Assembly: GCF_017590215.1 (NCBI RefSeq)
Contig: NZ_JAFFPK010000002.1
Location: 1 to 45,132, forward strand
Direction of reading: 5' to 3'
Length of the DNA: 45,132 bases
Source of the DNA: Clostridium sp. CCUG 7971
GTDB lineage: Bacteria > Bacillota > Clostridia > Peptostreptococcales > Peptostreptococcaceae
The notes under the pieces were generated by a model. The model ran no database searches. It had not been told where the DNA came from and saw only the letters and a list, made by a program, of their open reading frames with translations. Below are positions 17,994 to 26,585 of the stretch, in pieces; position 1 is the first letter of the stretch; the number at the start of each line of letters is the position of its first letter. The position numbers and the translations under genes are program-made.

Positions 17994-19364
17994 ATGAAAG
18001 GCAGAATTGATTTAACACAAGGAAAAATTGCAAGTAAGTTAATTAAATTAGCACTTCCAATAATGGGAACATCATTTATACAAATGGCTTATAACTTAAC
18101 TGATATGATATGGGTTGGCAAAGCTGGAAGTAGTGCAGTGGCTGCTGTTGGTACAGCTGGATTTTTCCCATGGCTTGCTATGGCATTTATAACTATATCT
18201 AAAATAGGCGGAGAAGTAAAAGTAGCACAAAGTATAGGTGAAGGTGATATAAAATCAACAAAATCATTTATAAAAGCAGCTATAGAAATAAATATTATTT
18301 TATCGGTATTATATACTATATTTTTAGTTTTATTTAATAGACAATTAATAGGTTTCTTTAGATTGGGTGATGCACAAGTTATTAATATGTCTAGACAGTA
18401 TTTAGTAATAGTTGCACTAGGAATGGTATTTTATTTTATAAATCCAGTATTTACAGCAATATTTAATGGTCTTGGAAATAGTAAAACTCCTTTTAAGATT
18501 AATACTATAGGGCTAGTTACAAATATTATATTAGACCCCGTATTAATACTTGGACTTGGTGGGTTTCCAAAGCTTGGAGTAGTAGGTGCTGCAATAGCTA
18601 CAGTTATTGCACAAATAGTTGTGGCTACATCATTTTTAATTATAATCGTAAAAAATAAAAATGAATATTTCAAAGTGAAATTATTTAAAGATATAGAATT
18701 AAATTATTATAGTGTACTATGCAAATTAGGGCTTCCTGTTGCTATACAAAGTGGTATGTTTACTGTATTTTCTATGTTAATAGGAGTAGTTGTTGCTGCA
18801 TTTGGACCAGTAGCAATAGCAGTTCAAAAGGTAGGGTCTCAAATTGAATCTATCACGTGGATGACAGCAGAAGGACTTGCAGTAGCACTTGGAAGTTTTG
18901 TAGGCCAAAATTATGGAGCTAAAAAATATGATAGAATAAATAAAGGTTGCAAAATAACTTTAATAATAGCTTTAATACTCGGTATCATTAATACACTAAT
19001 ATTAGTATTCTTTGGGAAATATATATTTAGTGCATTTATACAAGAGCCAGATGCTATAAGAGAAGGGACTATATATCTTAAGATATTAGGATATTCTCAG
19101 TTATTTATGTGCTTAGAAATAATAACAACAGGAGCATTTAAAGGACTTGGAAAAACATTTATACCAGCATTAATAATAACAATTTTAACAGGTGCAAGAG
19201 TACCAGCAGCCTATTTTTTATCGAAACCACAAATACTTGGACTAGATGGCGTATGGTGGAGTATTAGTTTAAGTAGTATATTAAAAGGTATTTTAATGCT
19301 AAGTATATTTATTATAATGCTTAAGTGTGGTAAATTATATGGTGAATATAAAAAATCTGAATAG
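17994..19364 (+). CDS. MATE family efflux transporter
   Basis: The 456-residue product has twelve predicted membrane segments in two similar halves, the MATE fold, with the typical start LIKLALPIMGTSFIQMAYNLTDMIWVG. MATE proteins export cationic compounds using Na+ or H+ gradients. The ribosome site AAGGAGAT precedes ATG. It is a single-gene unit between two terminators; the substrate cannot be told. Confidence 0.93.
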   Translation: MKGRIDLTQGKIASKLIKLALPIMGTSFIQMAYNLTDMIWVGKAGSSAVAAVGTAGFFPWLAMAFITISKIGGEVKVAQSIGEGDIKSTKSFIKAAIEINIILSVLYTIFLVLFNRQLIGFFRLGDAQVINMSRQYLVIVALGMVFYFINPVFTAIFNGLGNSKTPFKINTIGLVTNIILDPVLILGLGGFPKLGVVGAAIATVIAQIVVATSFLIIIVKNKNEYFKVKLFKDIELNYYSVLCKLGLPVAIQSGMFTVFSMLIGVVVAAFGPVAIAVQKVGSQIESITWMTAEGLAVALGSFVGQNYGAKKYDRINKGCKITLIIALILGIINTLILVFFGKYIFSAFIQEPDAIREGTIYLKILGYSQLFMCLEIITTGAFKGLGKTFIPALIITILTGARVPAAYFLSKPQILGLDGVWWSISLSSILKGILMLSIFIIMLKCGKLYGEYKKSE

Positions 19365-19378
19365 TTATAGAATAGATT

Positions 19379-19415
19379 AAATGGCGTGAGTATATTAAAT
19401 ACTCATGCCATTTTG
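19379..19415. terminator. bidirectional terminator between MATE and ferredoxin genes
   Basis: A 14-bp stem with one G-T pair (AATGGCGTGAGTAT / ATACTCATGCCATT) is flanked by A and T runs. It serves the convergent genes on both sides. Confidence 0.8.
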
Positions 19416-19445
19416 ATTTTAATTATTATGTAGGTATTGTTAAGA

Positions 19446-19835
19446 TTATGCTTCCTGAATTTCAAGGATACCCATAGGACAGGCATCAACGCAAATTCCA
19501 CAAGAAATACATTTGCTTGGAACAGGTCTTTCTTCAACTTTTGCCATTACATTTTTTGGACAGACATCAACACAAGTAAGACACCCAGTGCATAATTTTT
19601 TATTTATCATGTAGACACCTTTAGCATTTTGAGTTATAGCTCCCGTAGGACATTTTTTTGCACATAGGCCACATTGATTACAAACTTTTACAAGTATAGA
19701 ATTATCTTTCTTTGTGTCAATTTTAATACAAGTTGTTGAGTCTCCATAAGTTTTGTAAAACGCTTGAGAACAAGCTAATTCACATGACAAGCAATTTTTA
19801 CATAAAGAACGGTCTGCTACAGCTAATTTTTTCAT
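19446..19835 (-). CDS. polyferredoxin-like protein with four [4Fe-4S] clusters
   Basis: The 129-residue protein has four complete CxxCxxCxxxC motifs, at residues 12-22, 52-62, 82-92 and 109-119. This resembles the HycB/CooF/DmsB type electron-transfer subunits that link a catalytic subunit to a partner. The first motif lacks the proline that follows the others. No oxidoreductase catalytic gene is adjacent, so it is an orphan whose partner is unknown. A GGGGGAT ribosome site precedes the ATG on the minus strand. Confidence 0.88.
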   Translation of the reverse strand: MKKLAVADRSLCKNCLSCELACSQAFYKTYGDSTTCIKIDTKKDNSILVKVCNQCGLCAKKCPTGAITQNAKGVYMINKKLCTGCLTCVDVCPKNVMAKVEERPVPSKCISCGICVDACPMGILEIQEA

Positions 19836-19986
19836 ATTCTAATCCCCCATAAATACCAATTATCTCAAAAAATTTTCAAGTTAAGTGTAGGATACAATAA
19901 AATAAAAAGCAATTAAAAAATCAGAATTATTTTATATTTAATTTCCTTTTTATATAAAATAGAGTATAAAAAATTTTAAATAACAA

Positions 19987-21591
19987 TTATAAGTTTATGG
20001 ATTTAAACTTTACAACAACTTTAAATAAATCACCATCGATATTTAAATTTAAAGTACCATTTTGAAGATCAACTAAATTTTTAGATATTGAAAGTCCAAG
20101 TCCACTTCCATCAGTATTACGAGATATATCTCCTCTAACAAATCTCTCTAAAAGTTCATTTGAACTTATATTTAACTTGTGATTAGATATGTTTTTCATA
20201 GTAATAATTATATTATCATCAACAATATCTAAATCAATATAAACTCTAGTGCCGCAAAGAGAGTATTTAGTTATATTATTTATAAGATTCTCAAATACCC
20301 TAAAAGTTTTTTTACCATCTATATTAGCAAAAACAGAGTCATCAGGCGTGTTTATTATAAAATCAAGTTTTGATTTTTCTATTTTATCTTCAAGCTCTAC
20401 AATACTTTGTATAAGAAGTTCTTTAACATCCGTTTTTTCTATAAAAAGCTCTATATCACCACTATTTATTTTAGAGGCTTCAAATATATCTTCAACCAAA
20501 GTCTTAAGTCTTGTAGCCTTTCTGTCTAATATATTTATATAGTCTTTTGTAGTTTTTAAATCAAGTTCATTGTTTTTAAGTATATCAATATAACTTACAA
20601 TAGAAGTTAGTGGAGTTTTTAAATCATGGCTTACATTTGTGATAAGTTCTGTTTTCATTTTTTCACTTTTAAGTTTTTCTTCTAATGCATTTTCAAGGCC
20701 ATCTGTTAAATTATTTATGCTACTTGCAATAGAAGTTATTTCATCATTTCCTATTACGTCTAATTTATATTCTAAATTTCCAGATTCAATATTTTTAATA
20801 TTAGTAGATAAGTAGTTTATATAATTAGTTTTTTTACTTAAAAAATGATATATATATGAATAACAGATAATATTAAAAATAGAAAGAACTATTGAAGGAA
20901 CTAAAGCTTCTGCGTAATAGGAAACTGCTCTAAAAAATATGTAAGATAGTAAAAATTGGATAACTATAGCTACTACAAAAACTGACTTTAACTTTTTATT
21001 AAAAGATTTTTCGTTATGTTTATTTAATATATTTTGGAAAAATTTCAAAATAATAATCCTATCTTTTAAGTTTTCATTATAAAGTTTAAAACTATTATAA
21101 GTAAAATAAACTGACCATAAAATTATAAAATTAAATATAATTAAAATGTTATCATAAAACGAACTAGTGTTGTTCCAAAAGAAATATCTAATTAAAAATA
21201 ATGAAATTATAAATAAGAAAATACTATCTATTGAGAGTTTTGATAATAGTTTAAAAATATTATCTAAAAAATTATTATCAGTATCTTTGTTTAATCTATA
21301 AATTATAAATAATATAATAGACAAAATGCAAGTAGTAAAAGCAAGAGCTTTTACAGTATATATAATATCAAAATTTGAATACCTTTCAACTGGTCCAAAG
21401 AATATATACTTAGCTATAGAAGATGTATTATATAAATTACCAAAGCTAAATAATAAATTAAAGCAAGCTTCAAAACATATTGATACGCTTAAAAAAAGTA
21501 AAGTTAATGATATGAGCTTTAACTTAGAATTATTAGCAAATAGTTTTAGACTAGAGTTATTAGTAATTAATGTTTTCAATTTTGTATCCAA
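19987..21591 (-). CDS. sensor histidine kinase (pair 1)
   Basis: The 534-residue kinase has several membrane helices in its first 260 residues, then a HAMP-like segment, the H-box VSHDLKTPLTS, the N-box FRVFENLINNI and the G-box DGSGLGLSISKNL. The start is TTG (21589-21591), inside the last codons of the response regulator gene, so translation is coupled. GGTGGTGTGGGG, which encodes the conserved end of the regulator, also acts as ribosome site. The signal is unknown. Its catalytic half closely resembles that of the kinase at 29881-31938. Confidence 0.93.
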   Translation of the reverse strand: MDTKLKTLITNNSSLKLFANNSKLKLISLTLLFLSVSICFEACFNLLFSFGNLYNTSSIAKYIFFGPVERYSNFDIIYTVKALAFTTCILSIILFIIYRLNKDTDNNFLDNIFKLLSKLSIDSIFLFIISLFLIRYFFWNNTSSFYDNILIIFNFIILWSVYFTYNSFKLYNENLKDRIIILKFFQNILNKHNEKSFNKKLKSVFVVAIVIQFLLSYIFFRAVSYYAEALVPSIVLSIFNIICYSYIYHFLSKKTNYINYLSTNIKNIESGNLEYKLDVIGNDEITSIASSINNLTDGLENALEEKLKSEKMKTELITNVSHDLKTPLTSIVSYIDILKNNELDLKTTKDYINILDRKATRLKTLVEDIFEASKINSGDIELFIEKTDVKELLIQSIVELEDKIEKSKLDFIINTPDDSVFANIDGKKTFRVFENLINNITKYSLCGTRVYIDLDIVDDNIIITMKNISNHKLNISSNELLERFVRGDISRNTDGSGLGLSISKNLVDLQNGTLNLNIDGDLFKVVVKFKSINL

Positions 21592-22276
21592 TTCCCCACA
21601 CCACCTTTAAATATTTAGGATCTTTAGAGTTTATTTCTATTTTTTCTCTAATCCTTCTTATATGCACAGCAACAGTTTTTTCACAGTTATAAGCAACCTC
21701 TTCCCAAACTTTTTCATATATATCCTTAGATGAAAATACAACACCTTTATTTGAAAGTAAAAGCTCTAATATTTTAAACTCAATAGGAGTAACCTTTACT
21801 TCTTCGCCATCTAGAGTAACTTGCTTGCTATCTTTATTTAAAGAAAGTCCTCCACTAGTTAAGATAGCATTACTATCAATTATAGTATTGTTATTTTTCA
21901 TAGTATTTAAGTTTATAAACCTTCTTAGCTGAGATTTAACACGAGCTATAAGCTCTAATGGATTAAATGGCTTAGTGACATAATCATCAGCACCCATATT
22001 AAGACCTAAAATTTTATCCATATCTTGATTTTTAGCGGATAAAAGTATTATAGGAATATTGTTATTTTCCCTAATTGTTAAAGTTGTTTTTAGACCATCC
22101 ATATTTGGCATCATAACATCCATTATTATTAGATCTATTTTATTTTCTATCAAAGCTTCAATAGCTTCAAGACCATCATAAGCTTTAAATGTATTAAAGC
22201 CCTCTGGCTTTAGATAAAATTCAATAGCATCTACTATTTCTTTATCATCATCCACGATTAGTACGCTTTTATTCAT
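21560..22276 (-). CDS. OmpR-family response regulator (pair 1)
   Basis: The protein has a receiver domain (acidic DDD at residues 9-11, phospho-Asp53 in IIMDVMMPNMDG, Lys in VTKPFNP) and a C-terminal winged helix with KVTPIEFKILELLL. I choose the ATG at 22276, preceded by AAAGGGG; an upstream in-frame start lacks a ribosome site. It overlaps the kinase gene by 32 bases. Upstream on the minus strand are TCTTAAT-containing repeats and TATAAT, similar to the region before pair 2, which suggests self-regulation. Confidence 0.95.
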   Translation of the reverse strand: MNKSVLIVDDDKEIVDAIEFYLKPEGFNTFKAYDGLEAIEALIENKIDLIIMDVMMPNMDGLKTTLTIRENNNIPIILLSAKNQDMDKILGLNMGADDYVTKPFNPLELIARVKSQLRRFINLNTMKNNNTIIDSNAILTSGGLSLNKDSKQVTLDGEEVKVTPIEFKILELLLSNKGVVFSSKDIYEKVWEEVAYNCEKTVAVHIRRIREKIEINSKDPKYLKVVWGIGYKIENINY

Positions 22277-22466
22277 TTGATTCACCCCTTTGAAAACTAT
22301 TATATCATACACATTTATAGTGTGAATTTACAAAATACAGCCTAAATAATTAAGAATTTATAACATAAAACTATAATTATTACAAATTTATTAAGAGAAG
22401 AAAGTGATTAATACAAGATGTTATATTTGTATGTTAAAAGTAAAAGGGAGAGCGGTTAAGGTTTTT
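22277..22466. other. non-coding region upstream of regulator 1
   Basis: It holds the minus-strand promoter of the response regulator (TATAAT about 30 bases before its start) and TCTTAAT motifs at 22348-22355 and 22388-22396 on the minus strand. Beyond about 22400 nothing clear is seen. Confidence 0.4.
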
Positions 22467-22591
22467 TTGATTAAAAAAAGATAGTAATAATATCAATAAC
22501 AAGCTTATTAAGTATATTTACATTTGTTTGTAGTACAAAAGAAAGTGTTAATGTAAATGAACAAAGGAAAAAAATTATTAGTTTTAAGTAA
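22467..22591 (+). pseudogene. remnant of a lipoprotein signal peptide
   Basis: Reading from TTG 22467 and adding one A to the run at 22473-22479 gives about 41 residues: a basic start, a hydrophobic stretch and a lipobox-like FVCS, then a short hydrophilic tail and a stop. This resembles the first part of a lipoprotein gene whose remainder is gone. As it stands the frame closes after five codons. Confidence 0.35.
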
Positions 22592-22633
22592 TCATTAATC
22601 AAGGTTTAAGGATGAAATTTTTGATTTATATGA

Positions 22634-22888
22634 ATGGGAAAAAATAATAAATTAATTATTAAAAGTCACATTCCATATTCTGATATAGAGCAATTGCCAA
22701 AAGATCAATTAAAAGAAAGATTAGATACAAATGATACTTTAGAATTTGGGCACTCACTTCAAAGTCAGATTGGCGATCAAATAGATGCGGGATTTTTAAT
22801 CAGTGGATTTTATGAGGATAATTCAGGAGGAGATTTGTTAGATAAACATATAGATACATATATTGCGACTAAATCAATAAAATTATAA
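22634..22888 (+). pseudogene. C-terminal fragment of a class I SAM methyltransferase
   Basis: The 84-residue frame contains PYSDIEQLPKDQL, DTLEFGHSLQSQIG and DAGFLISGFYEDN, which match the last third of clostridial SAM-dependent methyltransferases (about 240-260 residues). The SAM-binding part is missing and no ribosome site precedes the ATG. It is most likely a deletion remnant, lying next to the lipoprotein remnant. Confidence 0.65.
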
Positions 22889-22976
22889 AATAAATAACAA
22901 AAACTGCAAGACAAAAAATACAAAGTATTATAGTATATAAGTTATATGTAATTTATATATTGTGGGGGAAGTAATA

Positions 22977-23858
22977 ATGAATAAAAAAACAATCAGCAAA
23001 GTTTTATCAATAATTCTTTGTATATTATTGGCAATGCCAACAGTGGTGGAAGCAAAAATAGGTAGAAGCTCGTCATCTAGAGCATCAAAAAGTAGTATTA
23101 GTTCATCTTATAAGGGAAGTAGTTTAAGTAGTAAATCAAAGTCTTCACTTAAAGTTAAATCAACTAAAGATGAATTAAAGTCGTTTAATTCGAAAGAATC
23201 ACCTAATCAATCAACTAAAAAAAATACAAGTAATGACTCGCCAAGTATTAAGTCTAGTTCTAATAAAACTGATAAAGTAAAATCAGGAAACTTTAGCAAA
23301 AATAAATCTGATTCAAAAGATGAAGAAAGTAATAATTTAACAGATAAATCAAAAAAAGAAAGTGATAAAAATAAAGCAAAGACAGCTCTAAAGGTTGGTT
23401 CTATGGCTGGAGCAGCTGCAGTTGCTGGCAATACAAAAAAAGTAAATGCAGATTCTAATAAATCTTCACTTAAAGCAGATAGTGCAAACTTTACAGTTAA
23501 GCCTAAAACTATAGATAAAAATAAGAAAGATAATACATCAGCAAATAATAGCTCAACGTACAAGCCAAGCTATTATAAAAATTATAGCAAAAATAACTTT
23601 TTCTCAACAAATAATGCATGGTTTTATTATTATGCACTAGATAAAGTATTTAATAATAGAGATAGAGTAACGGAGCAAGATATAGCTAGAGAGTTAGAAG
23701 AACAAGGATATACAGAAAAAGAAGTAGATACTATAATGTCAGAAGGAAAGAGAGAAATATCAAATAAAAAAAGTAAAAATACTTTTAAATATATAACAAT
23801 AGGAGCTGTGGTATGCATATTAGGATGGTTTATATATATTAAGAGAAGAAGATATTAA
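22977..23858 (+). CDS. Ser/Lys-rich exported protein with C-terminal membrane anchor
   Basis: The 293-residue product starts with a signal peptide (MNKKTISKVLSIILCILLAM, then a probable cleavage after VEA). About 170 residues of Ser/Lys/Asn-rich low complexity follow, broken by a small Gly/Ala stretch. A folded segment (about 215-265) with EQDIARELEEQGYTEKEVDT precedes a C-terminal membrane helix and KRRR tail. ATG 22977 is chosen for its GGGGGAAG site; an in-frame GTG at 22962 lies within it. No family is recognised. It is probably a surface protein held by its tail. Confidence 0.7.
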   Translation: MNKKTISKVLSIILCILLAMPTVVEAKIGRSSSSRASKSSISSSYKGSSLSSKSKSSLKVKSTKDELKSFNSKESPNQSTKKNTSNDSPSIKSSSNKTDKVKSGNFSKNKSDSKDEESNNLTDKSKKESDKNKAKTALKVGSMAGAAAVAGNTKKVNADSNKSSLKADSANFTVKPKTIDKNKKDNTSANNSSTYKPSYYKNYSKNNFFSTNNAWFYYYALDKVFNNRDRVTEQDIARELEEQGYTEKEVDTIMSEGKREISNKKSKNTFKYITIGAVVCILGWFIYIKRRRY

Positions 23859-23900
23859 ATAGAAATATTTATATAATAAAATATAATTATACTTTAATAT

Positions 23901-23940
23901 AAATAAAGCTAGGAATATTCCTAGCTTTATTTATATTATT
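23901..23940 (+). terminator. intrinsic terminator
   Basis: A perfect 14-bp stem around AAAGCTAGGA / TCCTAGCTTT ends in T-rich sequence. Confidence 0.85.
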
Positions 23941-24068
23941 CTAAGGATGTAAGATTTCATAAATTTTCATTTCAAATATGATATAAGATGTCAGCTATTA
24001 TTTAGTATAATATGTTTTGTAAGTAAGTTAATAATTAAAATAATCAAAAAAAGAAAGGGTACAAAATT

Positions 24069-24608
24069 ATGAAAAGAGAGAGAAAAGTAATTTTATATAT
24101 AGCAATGAGCTTAGATGGATATATAGCAAGAAAAAATGGAGATATTGATTGGCTTTGTGGTGATGGAAGTGAACCAGATAGTGACTTTGGATATAAGGAC
24201 TTCTATGAAGGAATAGATACTGTTATACTTGGGAAAACAACTTACGACCAAGTTGTAAATGAACTAAGTGTTGGTGTTTGGCCATATGAAGGCATAGATA
24301 GTTTTGTGTTTACAAGTAAGGATATTGAAAATAATAAAGATGTTAAATTTATAAAAGAGGACATATGTGCTTTTATAAACAATTTAAAGAAAAGAGAAGG
24401 TAAAGATATTTGGATAGTTGGTGGGGCAGAGTTAGTAAGACATCTAACAGAGGTAAACTTAATAGATGAATATATTATAACAGTTATACCAACTATTTTA
24501 GGTGAAGGTATATCTTTATTTAAAGAAGGAAGCAAAGAGTTAAAGCTCAAGTTAAGAGAATCTAAAGTTTATAATGGAGCCGTAATGATTAACTACATCA
24601 GAGACTAA
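24069..24608 (+). CDS. dihydrofolate reductase family protein (RibD C-terminal type)
   Basis: The 179-residue protein has the fold signatures of RibD_C/DHFR-like reductases: ILYIAMSLDGYIA at the start, VILGKTTYDQV near residue 60 and DIWIVGGAELV near 115 for NADPH binding. Members such as YyaP are reductases of unknown substrate. It is not the folate pathway FolA. The unit is single, with AAAGGGT before the ATG. Confidence 0.88.
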   Translation: MKRERKVILYIAMSLDGYIARKNGDIDWLCGDGSEPDSDFGYKDFYEGIDTVILGKTTYDQVVNELSVGVWPYEGIDSFVFTSKDIENNKDVKFIKEDICAFINNLKKREGKDIWIVGGAELVRHLTEVNLIDEYIITVIPTILGEGISLFKEGSKELKLKLRESKVYNGAVMINYIRD

Positions 24609-24795
24609 TTAAGATAATTTGGCTAAAGTCAAAATTTTATCTATGGATACAATTAGAAACGACGGTATATATTAATAGAAATAATTTAAATATGATTGAA
24701 GAATTAGAAAAATAATTGTATATGATATAGATACTAATTCTAAATAATGTTAATATAAAATTATATTTAATTTATACAAAAGAGGGGGATCAGAT

Positions 24796-25824
24796 ATGCA
24801 TAGTTTCAAAAGTGATTACAGTGAAGGAGCACATCCACAAATTCTTGAAGCTTTAGTTAAAACAAATCTAGAACAAAGTGAAGGTTATGGTTTAGATACA
24901 TATTGTGAAAAAGCGGTAACAGCTATAAAGGAAAAATTACAAAATGAAAATGTAGATATTCATTTTATACCTGGAGGAACACAAACTAATTTAACTGCTA
25001 TATCAGCATTTTTAAGACCACATGAAGCAGCAATATCTGCAAATACAGGACATATATTTGCTAATGAAACAGGAGCAATAGAAGCTACAGGCCATAAAAT
25101 TATAACAGTTGATGTAAAAGATGGGAAGTTAAGAAAAGAAGATGTATTATATGCACTTTCTAAGCACACTAATGAGCATGTTGTAAAGCCAAAACTTGTT
25201 TATATATCAAACTCAACGGAAATAGGAACTATATATACTAAAAGTGAATTAGAAGAATTAAATAAAGTTTGTAGAGAGAACAATTTAATTTTATATATGG
25301 ATGGAGCAAGACTTGGTTCTGCCTTATGCTGTAGAGAAAACGATTTGACATTATCTGATATAAGTAATTTGACAGATGCTTTTTACATAGGTGGAACTAA
25401 AAATGGAGCATTATTTGGGGAAGCTATAGTGATATGTAAAGAATCTCTTAAAGAAGATTTTAGATATTACTTAAAGCAAAAAGGAGCTATGCTTGCTAAA
25501 GGAAGATTATTAGGAATACAATTTTTAGAACTATTTAAAGAAGATTTATTCTTTGAAATAGGAAGACATGAAAATGAAATGGCTAATATTTTAAGAGATG
25601 GAATAAATGAATTAGGATATAAATATTTAGTAGATTCTCCATCTAATCAAGTATTCCCTATATTTAATAATGATGTAATAAATTTACTAAAAAATAATTA
25701 TGCATTCAGTATATGGTCTAAAGTTGATGAAGAAAATACTGCTATAAGGCTAGTAACTTCATGGGCAACAACTAAAGAGTCAGTACTAGGATTTATAGCT
25801 GAATTAAAAAAGGTATCTAAGTAA
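24796..25824 (+). CDS. threonine aldolase family protein (beta-eliminating lyase)
   Basis: This 342-residue PLP enzyme matches low-specificity L-threonine aldolases, which cleave threonine or allo-threonine to glycine and acetaldehyde. It has FKSDYSEGAHPQIL at the start, the PLP-phosphate region PGGTQTN, LYMDGARLGSA and the Schiff-base lysine in YIGGTKNG (about residue 202). The ribosome site AGAGGGGG precedes ATG. Exact substrate specificity is inferred from family only. In a Stickland fermenter it could feed glycine metabolism. Confidence 0.88.
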   Translation: MHSFKSDYSEGAHPQILEALVKTNLEQSEGYGLDTYCEKAVTAIKEKLQNENVDIHFIPGGTQTNLTAISAFLRPHEAAISANTGHIFANETGAIEATGHKIITVDVKDGKLRKEDVLYALSKHTNEHVVKPKLVYISNSTEIGTIYTKSELEELNKVCRENNLILYMDGARLGSALCCRENDLTLSDISNLTDAFYIGGTKNGALFGEAIVICKESLKEDFRYYLKQKGAMLAKGRLLGIQFLELFKEDLFFEIGRHENEMANILRDGINELGYKYLVDSPSNQVFPIFNNDVINLLKNNYAFSIWSKVDEENTAIRLVTSWATTKESVLGFIAELKKVSK

Positions 25825-25831
25825 ATATAAA

Positions 25832-25865
25832 AGAAGGAGTCGTATTTTACGACTCCTTTTTAAAT
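25832..25865 (+). terminator. intrinsic terminator
   Basis: A perfect 11-bp stem AAGGAGTCGTA / TACGACTCCTT with a 3-base loop is followed by a T run. Confidence 0.9.
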
Positions 25866-26056
25866 ATTAAGATCAACTAAAAAAGTACTAACTAAAAAGA
25901 AGCTATTAATATTATTTGAAACAATTTAATAATTATAACTGGCAAAACATATAAATTAAAAAGATAGTAAACAGTAGGTTAACATACAATATGTATAATA
26001 AAGCTATGAAAGAGAAATAAAAGTAAAAATTTAGATAAATCACACAGTTTTCATAA
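25866..26056. other. non-coding stretch, possible start of a small RNA
   Basis: No credible ORF is present. A TATAAT at 25994-25999 lies about 60 bases before a strong terminator-like hairpin, so a transcript of roughly 90 bases is possible. There is no good -35 element. Otherwise nothing is seen. Confidence 0.3.
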
Positions 26057-26098
26057 TAAAAAAAGACTATATTAAAATTTTTAATATGGTCTTTTTTT
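26057..26098 (+). terminator. terminator-like hairpin without an upstream gene
   Basis: A stem of about 17 bp with one G-T pair (AAAAAAGACTATATTAA / TTAATATGGTCTTTTTT) ends in seven T. It lies over 230 bases after the previous gene, which already has its own terminator. Confidence 0.6.
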
Positions 26099-26180
26099 AT
26101 GAAAACAATACAAAGTTAAGCTTAACTTAAGGATAAAATGATATTAATTATTATAATAAAACTTAGAAGGTGGTAATAAA

Positions 26181-26423
26181 ATGAATCGTAGTTTGCAAAG
26201 AGTGAAGAGAAAAAGAGAATTAGATAAAATAAATAAAGCGAAAAAACAAGAAGAAAATATTGAAAAAAGAAATTTAATAATAAAAATAAGTACACTAGTC
26301 TCTATAATAACTTTAATTTTTATAATAGTTAGTATATCAATAAAAGCAGATAATTTTATATCTGATATCTCAAATATATTAAATATATTTAATGTTGGAA
26401 ATCCATATAAGAATGTATACTAA
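26181..26423 (+). CDS. small single-helix membrane protein, unknown
   Basis: The 80-residue product has a strongly basic N-terminal 35 residues that may form a coiled helix, then one hydrophobic helix (about 35-55) and a short outer tail. A GAAGGTGGT ribosome site precedes the ATG. No family is recognised. The positive-inside rule predicts a cytoplasmic N-terminus. Confidence 0.6.
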   Translation: MNRSLQRVKRKRELDKINKAKKQEENIEKRNLIIKISTLVSIITLIFIIVSISIKADNFISDISNILNIFNVGNPYKNVY

Positions 26424-26585
26424 TTTTAGATGATATAGTTTTATAATTTATCTCAGCTAAGTCTAATACATATGCTAAATAAATATATTATGATTACATA
26501 TAAATTTTATTGGATAATTATAGAAATAAAAGATATAATTAATACTAAAATGAAATAAAGATCTAAATATAGATTGGAGGAAGTT

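Noticed and set aside
21326-21610. Plus-strand frame within the first kinase gene
   Set aside because: Antisense shadow of the kinase membrane region, with no ribosome site.
24609-24795. Hidden gene between the reductase and the threonine-aldolase-like gene
   Set aside because: All frames are closed after a few codons and nothing resembles a known protein; only the ribosome site of the next gene is clear.
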